A stretch of DNA of 64,000 nucleotides from Rhabdornis inornatus (Eukaryota; Chordata; Aves; Passeriformes; Rhabdornithidae): NCBI GenBank assembly GCA_013397075.1, contig VWZS01002241.1, positions 124,001 through 188,000 of the forward strand. Direction: 5' to 3'. A model generated the notes under the pieces. That model was not told where the DNA came from and searched no databases. It saw only the letters and a list, made by a program, of their open reading frames with translations. Positions 11,490 to 22,400 of the stretch are shown here, in pieces. The stretch's first letter is position 1, and every line of letters starts with the position of its first letter. The translations under genes and the position numbers were made by a program.

Positions 11490-14400
11490 GTGAGGCACTC
11501 ACACTTGCAGTGGATTTCTATTTAAAAAGTTGAGTCTTTTTCTACCAAAATGTGCTTGGTCACAGTTGCAAATTGCTGCTTTTCCTGCAATTCCAGCCAC
11601 AAAAATGCAGGCGACGTGGAGAGGTTTCTACCGCCGGAAGAAATTCCTGACCATGAAACGCTCAGGTATGAGAGACACAGAAAGAGGGAGAGATGTTCCC
11701 CCAGCAGCTCCCACAGCAATTCCCATCCTTTTACTGACATTTATCCCATGTATTATATTATTAAAAACTCTCATTCTTGCCCCCATGCCCCACTGAAAGC
11801 TGGTTATTTCCAGAGTGGGTTTTCCTGGGCATTTTTGGTGCCAGTTTTGTGTGGAGTCAGTCTGGGGATGGAGGAGCTCCCTTAATGCAAAATCTTTGTG
11901 TTATTTTTAGCCATCACCATCCAGTCCTGGTGGAGGGGAACCCTGGGACGCCGAAAAGCTGCCAAGAGGAAATGGGCAGTGGAGACAATCAGGAGGTGTG
12001 TGAAGAGCAGCCCAAGCCCTCAAACATCACATTCCTTAACAATAAGATGCTAAAAATAAACTTTCTTGTCACTACAGAGTTTTGTAAAAATAAATTAAAA
12101 CTATTAAATAAAGCCCAGGAACTATAACCTTTAAATACCACTAATTCTGATGACTTTTAAAATTTTCTAACAATATTTTCCGCACCCACAGGTTCATTAA
12201 AGGCTTCATTTACCGGAACCACCCGCGGTGCCCAGAGAACGAATATTTCCTGGATTACATCCGATTCTCCTTCCTGATGAACCTCAAGAGGAACTTACCA
12301 AAAAATGTCTTGGACAAATCGTGGCCAACTCCTCCCCCATCACTGTGTGAGGTGGGAATGAGCCCTGGGATGTGGGAGGGGAATTCAGGCCTAGAGGATT
12401 GCAGCTTCTTGGAGCGTGGTGCTGTTGCAACACCATTTTCTCCTGGGTTTCTCATCCATTTCTGAAATTCCCTTTGATTTTTGTCGTAAAAAATTCACTT
12501 CCCTCTGTTGCTGTTATTGTTCTGCATCTGCTTGGTTTCTCTGCTCAAAACAAAATATTGCAGAAAATCCCAGTTACCTTATCCAAATAATTGTTTGGAT
12601 TGAAGGCACAGCTGGAAGGAGGGAAGGAAGGGCTCAGCAGTGCAGAGAGGAGGGATCCTGGTGTTTATTCCCCTTCTAAAGCAGCTGGAGAAGTCCCAGG
12701 GCAAACCCTCATAGAGAAATGCAAAAAATCAACTACTTATTGTTTGATTCTTGGTCAGGAAACAGCTTTTTAACCCAGCAGTGCGTTTTCTGCAGTTGCT
12801 GCTGCTCTGTTGGGTTTGTCAGAGGTTCTGGGTTGTTGGGGTTTTGCCCCTTTTGGATTTGTCCCTGCTGGGTTTTTGTCCCTGTGGGTTTGTAAGAGGT
12901 TCAGAGTTGTTGGGTTTTTGTCCCTTTTGGGTTTGTCCCTGTGGGTTTGTCCCTGGTTCTGGCCTGTTGGTTTGTGTCCCTGTGGTTTTGTCCCTGGTTC
13001 GGGGTTGTTGGTTTGTGTCCCTGTGGGTTTGTCCCCAGTTCTGGCCTGTTGGTCTGTGTCCCTGTTGGTCTCTGTCCCTGTGGTTTTGTCCCTGGTTTGG
13101 GGCTGTTGGTCTCTGTCCCTGTGGGTTTGTCCCTGGTCTGACCCATCCCCTCTCCCATGGCTCCCTGCAGGCGTCGCAGCTCCTGCGCAGGCTCTGCATG
13201 CAGAACATGGTCTGGACCTACTGCAAGAGGATCAGCCCCGAGTGGAAGCAGCAGGTACAGGGCACCTCTGCAGGGTTTCCCTGGATTCCCAAGGGCAGAA
13301 CTCACAGGGAATGGGGGAGAGGAGCAGCTGGATGGGAGGGCCAGGGCCCTGCCCTGGGACTCAGGACATTCAGGCTGTGAATTGCTGCTTTCTGGGGTGC
13401 CACAGGAACAGAGTCACTGGTTTGGGTTTAGGTTACACACAAAACACTAAAAGCCTGGGATGTGCATAGAAGAGACCCCATTCTATACATATTTCAATAG
13501 GTACTATTTAGACAGGCTGTGGAGCCAAACCCCCACATAATTTCTCTATTGAAAGGCCCTGCTACTCTGCCCATGGAAGCTGAAAATACAAGAAGCTGCA
13601 TTATTCTGCCTGTACCATGTAAAGTAGAGAGTAAGAATCCTGCAGACACAAACCCAGTCATTTTCCAAACAGAGAAGTTACAGGACCAGTTTCAGCTGCT
13701 CTGTTGTAGCTAAAAATAATAAAAATTACACTGAGATTTGATTCATCTCATGGAAAGGTAGGGGGGGAGGGAGTTTTTGTATTTAAAAAAAAAGCTCAGT
13801 AAAGAGACATAACAGGAGATTTTGGCTGTGGCTGCCATGAAGGTTTTTCATTGCACAATATCTCACCTCCTGCAGTGCATGGACACCTGGAATGAAAGGC
13901 TGAGCCTGTGATTAAGGACATGGGATTAACTCAGCTCAGCTCAGCAAACCAGACTCACTGATAAGGAGCCTTTTATCCCCATTTTTCCCTGTAAATCATC
14001 CCAGGTGCCTTGTCCTGTGTCACAGCCTTGGCCCCAAGTACAGCACTGGGAATTTCCCACTTTCCCAGTCCTTGGTTTGTTCTTGGAGCCCAGGGCTCAG
14101 GTCACTGACAGGGGCTGGAGCTCTGCTGCCTCCAGGGACTGAAAGTTTAGGGTGACAGGAACTAAATGATGACTGCTAGTAAAAGCACAAAGGGAACATC
14201 TCTTCTAACAGAAATGTATCTTTTTAATGAGGAGTAATTTTATACTAAACAAGGAAACTTCTTTTGTCCTTGCAGTTGGAACAAAAAGTAATCGCCAGTG
14301 AGATTTTCAAGGGTAAAAAAGACAATTATCCTCAGAGTGTTCCCAGGCTCTTCATCAACACTCGACTGGGTGAGTGGGGGTTGCCAAGTTTAACAGGAGG

Positions 14401-16812
14401 AAGGAAGGGGGGGATTAATGAACTCTCTTCTTGCTGGAAATTCCTTTCTGACCCCCCACCTTTTTGGTTTTAATACAGGTAGAGAAGAAATAAATACTAA
14501 AGTCCTTCAGGCATTAGAAAATGAAGCACTGAAGGTGAGAGATGTGTCCCAATACTTTTGTCAAGCTCCTAATTATTCAGCAGAGGGGCAGATTATGTTT
14601 CTGGAGAAAGTACAGCAAGAATTTTACACTTATTAAGCTTGTAGTACTTCTGGGGACAGCTCTGGGAAGAGTTGATGGATCAGAAAGTGGAGATTGGAGC
14701 AGTTTAATGATGTCAGTTAAGAATTGAATGGGTTCCAGCTGGAGGGGAAGGGGGGAAACCTTTCCCAAAGTGACACCAAACCTGAGTTTCCCAGTCCACA
14801 GGCAGTGCAGCCACCAGGGTGTGTCCAGAGCTGCTCTGGGGCAGTGAGGAAGTTCTGGCACAGATAATTTGCTGCATTCCTGATTTCCCAAGCCCTGGTT
14901 AGTGCCTGCTGGGGGCTGGCAGTGCCCCAGGGGGGATGTGGCCCTGCTCACTCGTGTTTCAGTACGCAGTGCCCGTGGTCAAGTACGACAGGAAGGGCTA
15001 CAAGGCGAGGGCACGGCAGCTGCTGCTCACCCAGAACTCGGCCATCGTGGTGGAGGAGTCCAAGATCAAGCAGCGCATCGACTACTCCAACCTGACAGGT
15101 GGGAATGGCACAGGGATGGGGCTGGGCACGCCCCTGACCCTGCACCTCAGCTGCACTTTAACATGTACCCTGCAAACTCCAGTTTGTCTTTGTCCTGGAC
15201 AATAAGGGGATGAGCTTATCCTAGCAAGCATTTTAGTATCTAAATCACATTTTTCTAAAATGAAGCTCCATAAAATGTCACTAAAATGACTCAATCCATC
15301 TCCCTCAACCCTCCCCGAGTGAGTTCCCTGTAGCAGGGCCTGGCCACAGGGGAGTTGCACCATTCCTGCACAGCAGCTGCCAGGGCCACTGCTGCAGCTT
15401 TTGGCCCTTGGAATATCCAACAGGGACTGGAGTCTTAGGGAGGGGGAAACTGCCAAGCCTGCAGCCTTGGGCTGAAGCCTCACCCCTGAGCCCCCTGCAG
15501 CTTCTCAGCTGTGCTGTGTGGAACAGTTGCTGCATTCCTGGGAGAGGCTCTGAGCCCTCTCCAGGACCGGGCAGTGCAGGTGACGCTCCTGTCTCTCCCC
15601 CAGGCATCTCTGTCAGCAGCCTGAGTGACAACTTGTTTGTGCTGCACGTGCACTGTGAGGACAACAAGCAGAAGGTACCCGGGGCTCAGCCCTCCCTCCT
15701 TCAGCTCCCTCTGGAGAAAGGGTGAAAGGCAGAGGGAGCACGTCCAGCTGGGAGGAGGGGTGACAAGGTGACAGGGATGTGACACTGTGCCAGGTCTTAC
15801 ACTGGTATTTCCCTGTGTTCTCAGCTGGGGCTCAGCAGTGCTTGTTTGCCCCATGGGGTGCTGTCCCTGTCCCCTGTCCCTTACAGCAGGGTAGTTTTGG
15901 TACAGGGGCACCAAAGCCATGATCCTAAAGCATGGATTCTCCTCCCAGGGAGATGTTGTCCTGCAGAGTGACCACGTGATTGAGACACTGACAAAAGCAG
16001 CCATTCTGGCCAACAAAATCAACAATGTTAACATCAACCAGGGCAGGTGAGTGACACCAGCGCCCTGCTTCTTCCTGTGCCCCATCCAAACGTACCCAAC
16101 CCAAGGCTCCAGAGAGAATCTCTTGCAGCTCTGGTAACACCCCGCTCCTGGAGAGTCCCACACGCTCACCAGGGCTATTCTCACCCTTTGCTCTTCACAG
16201 CATAAAGTTCACAGTGGGACAAGGCAAAGAAGGGATCATTGACTTCATCTCGGGATCAGAACTGCTCATAGCCAAAGCCAAGAACGGGCATCTAACAGTG
16301 GTGAGTGTGGGCTGGGATCACTTACCCTGGATCCAACCCAGCATTCTGGCATGGGACACATGCCCTGGGATGTCCCTGCCAATGGCAGTGCCCTGCTATC
16401 CCAGCCTTTCCCCCAGTTGGAGCTGAGCATGGGGCTCACACTCAGCAAGAGACTGTCCTAGCACTCACCTTTTATTTCTACCCCTTAAGATTCATTTATT
16501 CCGTAGCACATCAAATTTTAAATACATTTAAAAACTCAAACAAAATCCTCTCCCCCCTTCTCAGCTCGTTTGTGATGATGCTGGCAGTCAGATCAGCCCC
16601 AGAGCTGATTTATGCAGTTAGACCCAGCTTATTCAGAAACAGATCCAGAATAAATCCAGACTGCACTGACTCCCCTTCCAGCAGAGCTCCCATTAGGACC
16701 AGAGGCTGCCCAGCCTCTGCATGTTCAGGAATTGAAACTTTTGCAGCATTTTGAACACACTTTCAACCCTGTCCTTGTCCTGTAGGTCGCTCCTCGGTTG
16801 AATTCCCGATGA
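1..16812 (+). CDS. MYO1C: Unconventional myosin-Ic, 5'-partial, 31 coding exons in window
   Basis: Single-headed class I myosin: an actin-activated ATPase that links actin to phosphoinositide-containing membranes (GLUT4 vesicle delivery, hair-cell adaptation; a longer-N-terminus isoform is nuclear myosin I). The window starts inside an early exon. The first full codon (position 3) is the Phe I align to residue 16 of the 1028-aa human short isoform. Joining the exons gives 1013 residues plus TGA (16810-16812), which makes exactly 1028 with the 15 missing residues. Order of domains: motor (to about 690), three IQ motifs (about 698-766), TH1 tail (about 850-1028). Visible motifs: P-loop GESGAGKT (105-112), switch I region with NSSRFGK (159-165), switch II LDIYGFE (385-391). 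Every exon junction keeps frame; 29 introns are GT-AG and one is GC-AG. Start codon, 5'UTR and alternative first exons lie left of the window. Identity is very secure. Confidence 0.97.
84..3501 (+). other. MYO1C introns between window exons 1, 2 and 3
   Basis: Two introns (84-652 and 769-3501) flank the 116-nt exon at 653. Donors are GTGAGT and acceptors are TTTTTCAG and CCTCGCAG. The 2.7-kb second intron is AT-rich with homopolymer tracts (for example an A-rich run at 2675-2702) and T-rich stretches near 1356-1445. I see no coding exon, RNA gene or recognisable mobile element in it. Short open frames here have no similarity I recognise. Confidence 0.75.
4049..4313 (+). repeat. Minisatellite of about 14 bp (ATCCCTGTGCCCTGT-like) in MYO1C intron
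   Basis: About 18 imperfect head-to-tail copies of a roughly 14-base pyrimidine-rich unit (ATCCCTGTGCCCTG with T/C and G/A variants) fill the middle of the intron at 3701-4662. Copies are diverged and include short deletions. The apparent open frames here (Cys/Pro/Ile-rich on one strand, Gly/Tyr/Arg-rich on the other) are translations of the repeat, not genes. Confidence 0.9.
7089..7297 (+). other. MYO1C: GC-AG intron in MYO1C
   Basis: The exon ending TACAAG at 7088 is followed by GCAAGT, not GT, and the next exon begins after TTGCAG at 7297. Joining AAG to GAA GAG AAG keeps frame and the conserved WRSTTVLGLLDIYGFE downstream. The nearby GTGAAC would add four bases and break the frame. AG|GCAAGT is the best-known form of U2-type GC-AG donor. 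Confidence 0.88.
11413..12351 (+). CDS. MYO1C: MYO1C neck exons with three IQ motifs (window exons 20-23)
   Basis: Exons 11413-11489, 11597-11665, 11911-11995 and 12192-12351. They encode three successive calmodulin-binding IQ-type helices: ATKMQATWRGFYRRKKF, then AITIQSWWRGTLGRRKAAKR, then AVETIRRFIKGFIYR. In this family calmodulin on the neck acts as light chain and makes lever stiffness and membrane binding calcium-sensitive. The first IQ has Met where the consensus Ile is usual, and the third lacks the Gln (Thr-Ile-Arg-Arg), as I recall for mammalian Myo1c. The final exon continues into the post-IQ region (PENEYFLDYIRFSFLMNL). Confidence 0.93.
12836..13140 (+). repeat. Minisatellite of about 41 bp (TTTGTCCCTGTGG-rich) in MYO1C intron
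   Basis: The intron at 12352-13170 ends in about seven diverged tandem copies of a unit near 41 bases, each with two TGTCCCTGTGG-like submotifs and a TTCTGGCCTGTTGG-like spacer. The array stops about 30 bases before the acceptor at 13170. Long open frames on both strands across this interval are repeat artefacts. Confidence 0.88.
13171..16812 (+). CDS. MYO1C: MYO1C TH1 tail exons (window exons 24-31)
   Basis: Exons 13171-13254, 14276-14369, 14479-14534, 14963-15098, 15604-15674, 15949-16046, 16201-16300 and 16786-16812 (last eight codons plus TGA). They encode the basic TH1 tail, which contains a PH-like phosphoinositide-binding fold. In the exon at 14963 the segment VVKYDRKGYKARAR places Lys892 and Arg903; mutation of these residues is reported to abolish PIP2 binding in mammalian Myo1c, so membrane binding is expected to be intact. 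The C terminus VAPRLNSR ends the protein at the same place as in human. Confidence 0.94.
13255..14275 (+). other. MYO1C intron between window exons 24 and 25
   Basis: A 1.0-kb GT-AG intron (GTACAG donor, CTTGCAG acceptor). It contains a G/A-rich run near 13758-13795 but no exon, repeat family or RNA gene that I can recognise. Confidence 0.7.
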
Positions 16813-18200
16813 TGACAAATTCCCTGCTCCAGGACCTTTCCCTCCACGGAGTTGGCTGAACATTGCTCCCAGCAAACCCCCCTTCCTCGCTTTGCTCTAT
16901 TATTACCAAAGACCTGCACTTTCAGAACAACCACAAAATACATCCTTGCTCTCGTCTTACTCCCAAAGTCCCAAAGGCCTTCTCCTCTCCTCCTTACCCG
17001 ACTGAAGGTGGGTTCCAGCACAGCATCCCTGCAACCACAGCTCGGAACCTTCAGCTGGGCTTTGAGGGAAGAGTTTAAGCCCTGATGGAAATGACCAAAA
17101 ATTGTGCTTATCATCACCAAAAAAAAAGCACAATCAAAAAACAAGTAACTCTGCTGCTTTCTCAGCCAAATCACTGAAATGCCAAACTTTGTATTCAGAA
17201 TGTTTTATGAAGAATTTTGCTCGGAGATGTTTTAATGCTTTGTGTTACAAATATAGTGAAGCCATATTGTGTAAATGAGTAAAACCTGTAAATACTTTAT
17301 AGCCAAGGATGAGATGCACTACGAGAGATAGAACTGATGTGGAAACTTCTATGTTTTAGATTTGGGATTTTTGTTGTTTTTAGTTTATGGTTACAAGGTA
17401 TAAGCTGAAAAACCCATCATGTAACTTCTTCATGATCAGGAGCCAGAGACTTTTATCTTTTTTTGAAGTCAGCTGTCCCATTTCTTGCTATTTTTATAGG
17501 AATTTTTCATATCCACACAAACACAATGTAATACAAACTGCAGAGGTTACCACTGATCTAGGCTGGCCATGGGATGAACATGAGCTTCCCCCCCGCCCTT
17601 CCTTCCCTGTCTGGGAGTGCCCACTGCGCATTCCCCACACAGCTCCGCAGGCTCAGAGCAGCACCTTCAAGAAAAATGGCTTTTCCTCTTGTTCCTAGGC
17701 TTAACTGGAAGTCTGATTCCCACAGTATTTATAGCAGTGCCTCAGTGCTGCCTTACCAGGGAGGGCTGGGCACTGCTGCTACCCCACAGGGACACAGGGG
17801 TTGTGTGCTGGCTGCAGATGGTTCCTCCTCAGCACCTTCCTTTAACCCAAACAAGCTGCAGGGTGCAGGGCTCCATGGGGAATTCCTGCTGCATCCATAG
17901 CACAGCTGCACAGCCCAGCCTGTGCATCCTGCTGTACTTGCCTTAGACATCTTCCCCTTCCCGTCCCTCCTGCTGCAGCCACAGCCAGCCCTGAATGACC
18001 CTCACCCAGTGCTGCCTCTCTCTTACCCTCAGCTTGGGCTCCTCTGCTCTGGTTCCGACACAATGCCATTGTCCAGCCCTGCTGTGGGCTGGAATGTGGG
18101 ATACACTGCAGGCATCCCCCAGCTGTGCTCAGAGCACGCTGCAGATGTTGGTGTATAACCTCTGCCAGACTACGCTGAATAAATTTTTACAAAAAAACAA
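16813..18200 (+). other. MYO1C: MYO1C 3' untranslated region
   Basis: About 1.39 kb from the stop codon to just past the AATAAA at 18178. It contains a consensus Pumilio-type element TGTAAATA at 17287-17294 within an AT-rich block (17160-17420) that looks unlike the flanking GC-richer sequence. Extent is inferred from the poly(A) signal, not from transcript data. Confidence 0.7.
18178..18183 (+). terminator. MYO1C polyadenylation signal AATAAA
   Basis: Canonical AATAAA followed about 25 bases later by a T/G-rich stretch (CCTTGTCTTTGGTGCGG), the usual layout of a vertebrate cleavage site near 18200. It is the only strong signal on this strand between the stop codon and the facing gene. Confidence 0.75.
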
Positions 18201-18584
18201 CCCCCCTTGTCTTTGGTGCGGTTTCCTTACGTGGCTTAGGGGGAGGCTGACCCCAGCCCCAGCCTGGTGTCCATTCCAAGGAGCAGGTTGTTCCCAGCAG
18301 AGCAGATAACCTGGCTCCCTTCTCTCCATCTACGCACTGGATGAGAAGTGCTGGAACAGCAGGTGAGAGGAATTCACCATTTCCCAGGGATTTATATAGG
18401 AAAGGACTACAGGATAAAAGGGCTGCTGCCAGCAGCACAACTCACGCTCAGACCAAATCTTCCTTAGCTCCTGTCTGAAGAACAAGGCTGCTCCTGCTGC
18501 TCTCTCCCCCTCCAACTGCTCCTAGTACAAGCAACAAAGCAAAGTTACTCTTCTGAAAGAAACTCGTTGTGATGGTTGGCATTT

Positions 18585-19438
18585 TTAATTTAGGTTTGTT
18601 TTATTTAAGTTTAATGTTAATTCCATGCTGTGTTTCAGTAAGAACAATACAGATTCTGTATCTGTGGCTCCAGTCAGATATCCAGTAGTACAAATTAGCT
18701 TCAAGTTACACATACTGAACAAAAGAGGTTGAGCGAGCGAAGGGAGATGGGGAGAGGGGAGGGAGAAAAGAAAAAATATTGAACACGCATGCAGGCTTAT
18801 CAATGCCACCTTCAATGCTAACCTGCTTGGAGGGAAAGTAAAGAACAGGCAAGAATGAGCAGCCACGGATTGTTGAACTGTTACCAGCACCATGATTTTC
18901 AGCAACATTTCAGCAGTTTGGAAACTTTTTGTTTTTATACAGTAAAACCACTAGAATAAATGTCCCAAATGCAACCTCACAACTCCAAACTAAACACCCA
19001 ATTAAGTTGAAACATTGGTATAAAATTCAGTTTAAACAGTTATAAAAAAAAAGAAAGATGCCACCACATGAGCACTACCTGGCCAGGACCAATCTCTCCC
19101 TACACGGCCTTCAGGTGTCACATCCAGGTCTGATGGCAATGTCACCACAGCTGGCAGAGACAATACAGTAATGCTGAAAGAGCCTTTATGCAGTCCTGTT
19201 AGTGTCTTAAAGAACCTAAAAGCTGGCACCAGTAAAATCCACAGAAATTCACTCTTGCCTTTAAGAACTTTTAAACTGTGTAAAAAAAATAAAAATAAAG
19301 AAACCCAACAGGGCAGGAACCTAAATTCTGAGACCCAATGTAAAAGTCAGATTTGGTGGTTCTCAGAGTGACACTGAGGGTTTTTGTGGGGAAGGGGGAG
19401 GGTGGTCAGAGATGGGTTCTCTTGTTGGCCTTTGTGTC
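18585..19438 (-). other. YWHAE: YWHAE 3' untranslated region
   Basis: From the stop codon TGA (19441-19439) towards lower coordinates to about 18585, where an AATAAA on the minus strand (18605-18600) would direct cleavage. About 0.85 kb. A purine-rich tract on the + strand at 18741-18775 means the transcript is C/U-rich there. Extent inferred; longer or shorter forms are possible. Confidence 0.65.
18600..18605 (-). terminator. YWHAE polyadenylation signal AATAAA
   Basis: The + strand reads TTTATT at 18600-18605, i.e. AATAAA for the minus-strand gene. It is the last canonical signal before the MYO1C poly(A) site, so the two genes end tail to tail roughly 390 bases apart. Confidence 0.65.
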
Positions 19439-22400
19439 TCACTGGTTTTCATCTTCCACATCCTGCAACGCTTCTTTATTCTGTTCTTCACCTGTGCAAG
19501 TGGTAAGAAGGAAGGAAAACGTTACTATTTAAAGCTGAGAGCTGCAGAATGGCTTTACAAGCACCTAGAGATTAATATTTTCATGCAATACACGCTCACT
19601 CTCCCACTCCACACTGCCAGCTCCAGAGTGAAGCGTTCCCATGGAGATTAAGCCTTGGAATCACCTGCACCCTCACACACAACTGCAGCCAGGCCATTAG
19701 AACAGTGAGGACAAACAACCCCAGCCCTGAAAATTGACACCACACAGGTGAGCAGTCCTGCTGAGCCAGGGCTGGACAGCCCAGGCAGAAACCATGGGAA
19801 CTGCTGTGGATCAACATCCTTGGATCAGGAAATCCTTTCCCCAAACCCTCACCTCTGTCTTTTTCTGCCCAAGCCCACTCAAGCCTCAACAGCAAAGTAC
19901 TTCAGGCAATTTTATCCAGTTACAATGATGGCAGAAATTACCAAAGGTATGAAAAACACCCTACTGCAAGTCCAACCTGACAAGAAACCCTGGGCTTGAG
20001 GTTATTAAAGAAAAACATCTTGTGGAAATTATCTCTCTGTTCAACCACGCTGTGCCATGCAGTGGAACAGGGTCTGTCCACAGGACTCCTGCAGTTTGGT
20101 TCCATCCCAGCTGCTCCACAGAGCCCCATGCAACACCTTCTGCAGGGCTTTGCCAAAATTCTGCTGCAACTGGCCAAGTTCCAGGTACCTCAGCTGGTGC
20201 CATCACACATGCAAAAGTCACTTAATTGATAAGGGAGGCTAAAAAAATGCTTACAATTACCTATAAGCACATAAGATGGGACTCTCTTAAGGGTAATAAA
20301 CAGAAACTAATTAAAAACTGAATTTGCAATAAAACCCAATCAAATGAGACTAATAACTTCCAGCAGATAACCAGAATATTTGCTCAGAGCATGTCCAGAT
20401 TCAGGATGACTACCAGGTTCAATAAGAAATAGATTTTGGAAGAGGGGGCCTAGGAACACAAGACATTCAACAACAATGAAGTTTATAAACAGAATTCCGT
20501 ATCAGATCATTTGAGAGAGGAAAGTAGAGGCCGAACCCAGATTAGAAGATCTGAGCATGCTCTAACCAACACACTTCAGCACATACTGCTCTACCAGGCC
20601 ACTGTGAAGTACTCCCCATGCCCAAATACTCTTCTATCTATCCATCCAGGTTTGCAGCTCAATTCCCAAACACGTGAGTTACTCTGGATCTTAGTCAAGC
20701 ACATCATCCCTGGGCAGGGACAGGTGCCACAGGAGTGGCAGCAGGGACACAAGCGTTTGTCAGCAGCAGGTGACAGAGGCAGGCACTGTTAGTGACAGGA
20801 AAACTGACACTGAAAACTCCAGTGAGCCACCACAAGAGACTTACAAAGTAGAGTTTTTAGGAAATGAACAGTTGGACTTTCCTTTAGGAATCTATACAGC
20901 AGGAAAGAAGGGGAGAACAGGAATCATATGGAGATGACATTACAAGCGTGGAAATAAACTCAACACTTGTGTGGGCCATGGGAAAGCTACAGGGACAGGG
21001 ATGGGAGAGCAGCAGCTGGCTCATGCCTGGCTTTACATCCCTACATGGCTGAAATGGAAACAGGGAAAAGCTGAATGCCAAAGAACAAGCCCTGTCCAAG
21101 CCTCTCCCACCCCTTGGAAACTGCTAATTGTGTCACTATTGATTTTTTGTTCAAAGGCTCTGCTCATTTGGGAATATGGAGCTCTAGAAGCATCAGTTGG
21201 AAATGCACTCAGAGTACTGGCAAAGTATGAGGAAACTTAACTTTGTAGAATGTTTAGACACAGGTGCATAAACACCTTTTTTTCCTAGATCTGAAGAATT
21301 CCACCACCGTTTTAAGCAGTCCTACAGGATTTTCAATTTTGTAATCATTATCCTTCTGGCACCAGTAACCAAGATAATCTCAATTACTTCAGGAATCAAA
21401 ATGTCTATTTTCCATGCTGTGGATAAAGAAACTTAAATCTCTATTTCTTTTTTCAAAATCTAAAGAGGCTGTAAATAATCCTGTGGAACTCCTACAAAAG
21501 CCAAGATCCATGACAGGCATCAGCTATGGGCTAATCAGGAACTTTTGGAAGATATTGGTACTACCCCACATTGATCCAACCTTGTTACTCCACTAAAATG
21601 GCTTCCACAGAGCATCAGGTTATCTGGCTCCAATAAAAATAGTAAAAGTTGTATCTAAATTGTGGGAATTTGAAACACATTTCTCTTCTCCAATGCCTAC
21701 CCATGGAAGGAAGGCATTCAACACCTGCAGTGTTTACAGATCCATACAGGGTCCATCCTGCACCAGGAGATAACCCTTGAAAAGGGAGGTGCAAGAGCCT
21801 TAAACACTGGGATGTGGAATAAACCAGGAACCAAGACCCCACACACTTACAGCATTCCCAGTCTCAGCAGCCCAAAGAGCTGTGAGAAGCTATGGAGTAA
21901 CAACACTTTAAAACAAACCCATGACCCTACATAAAAACAGGGAATTGGGAAAAAGTTAAAAAGATTCTGCATTTGCTTTCAAATGGACACACCACCAATG
22001 AAGTACCCCCGAGAATGCTGTGTGGCTACAAGGAACAGCTCACCAAAAATTTAAGACACTCACATATTTATGTGAAGTTCAGCAGTGTTGTTTCTAAGCT
22101 CTGGGCATTTGTAGGTACACAAAATAATCTTAACAGAAATTATTTCTTCCCCTCCAAGTTAAAAGTTAATAAAGTCAGCTCTTTTCACTTTTCTCTCCAA
22201 GAGAGAAACCCTAAAATGAGTAGATTTACACTAAGCATTGTATGGGAAAGTTTAAGTGTTGGCGAAGTCCATTCAGTGTGCCAAAACCACTTCAAAATTT
22301 TCTACTATCTTTTGCTAGTGAACAGAAACAATCAATGCTCCACCCTCTGCTACTGCCAGGGGACACATTTGGCATTTGCCCTGGCAATGAGAACATGGAT

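Noticed and set aside
12751..13469. Open frames over 200 codons with Cys/Pro/Val repeats
   Set aside because: Translations of the 41-bp intronic minisatellite joined to a real MYO1C exon in the wrong frame or by intron read-through.
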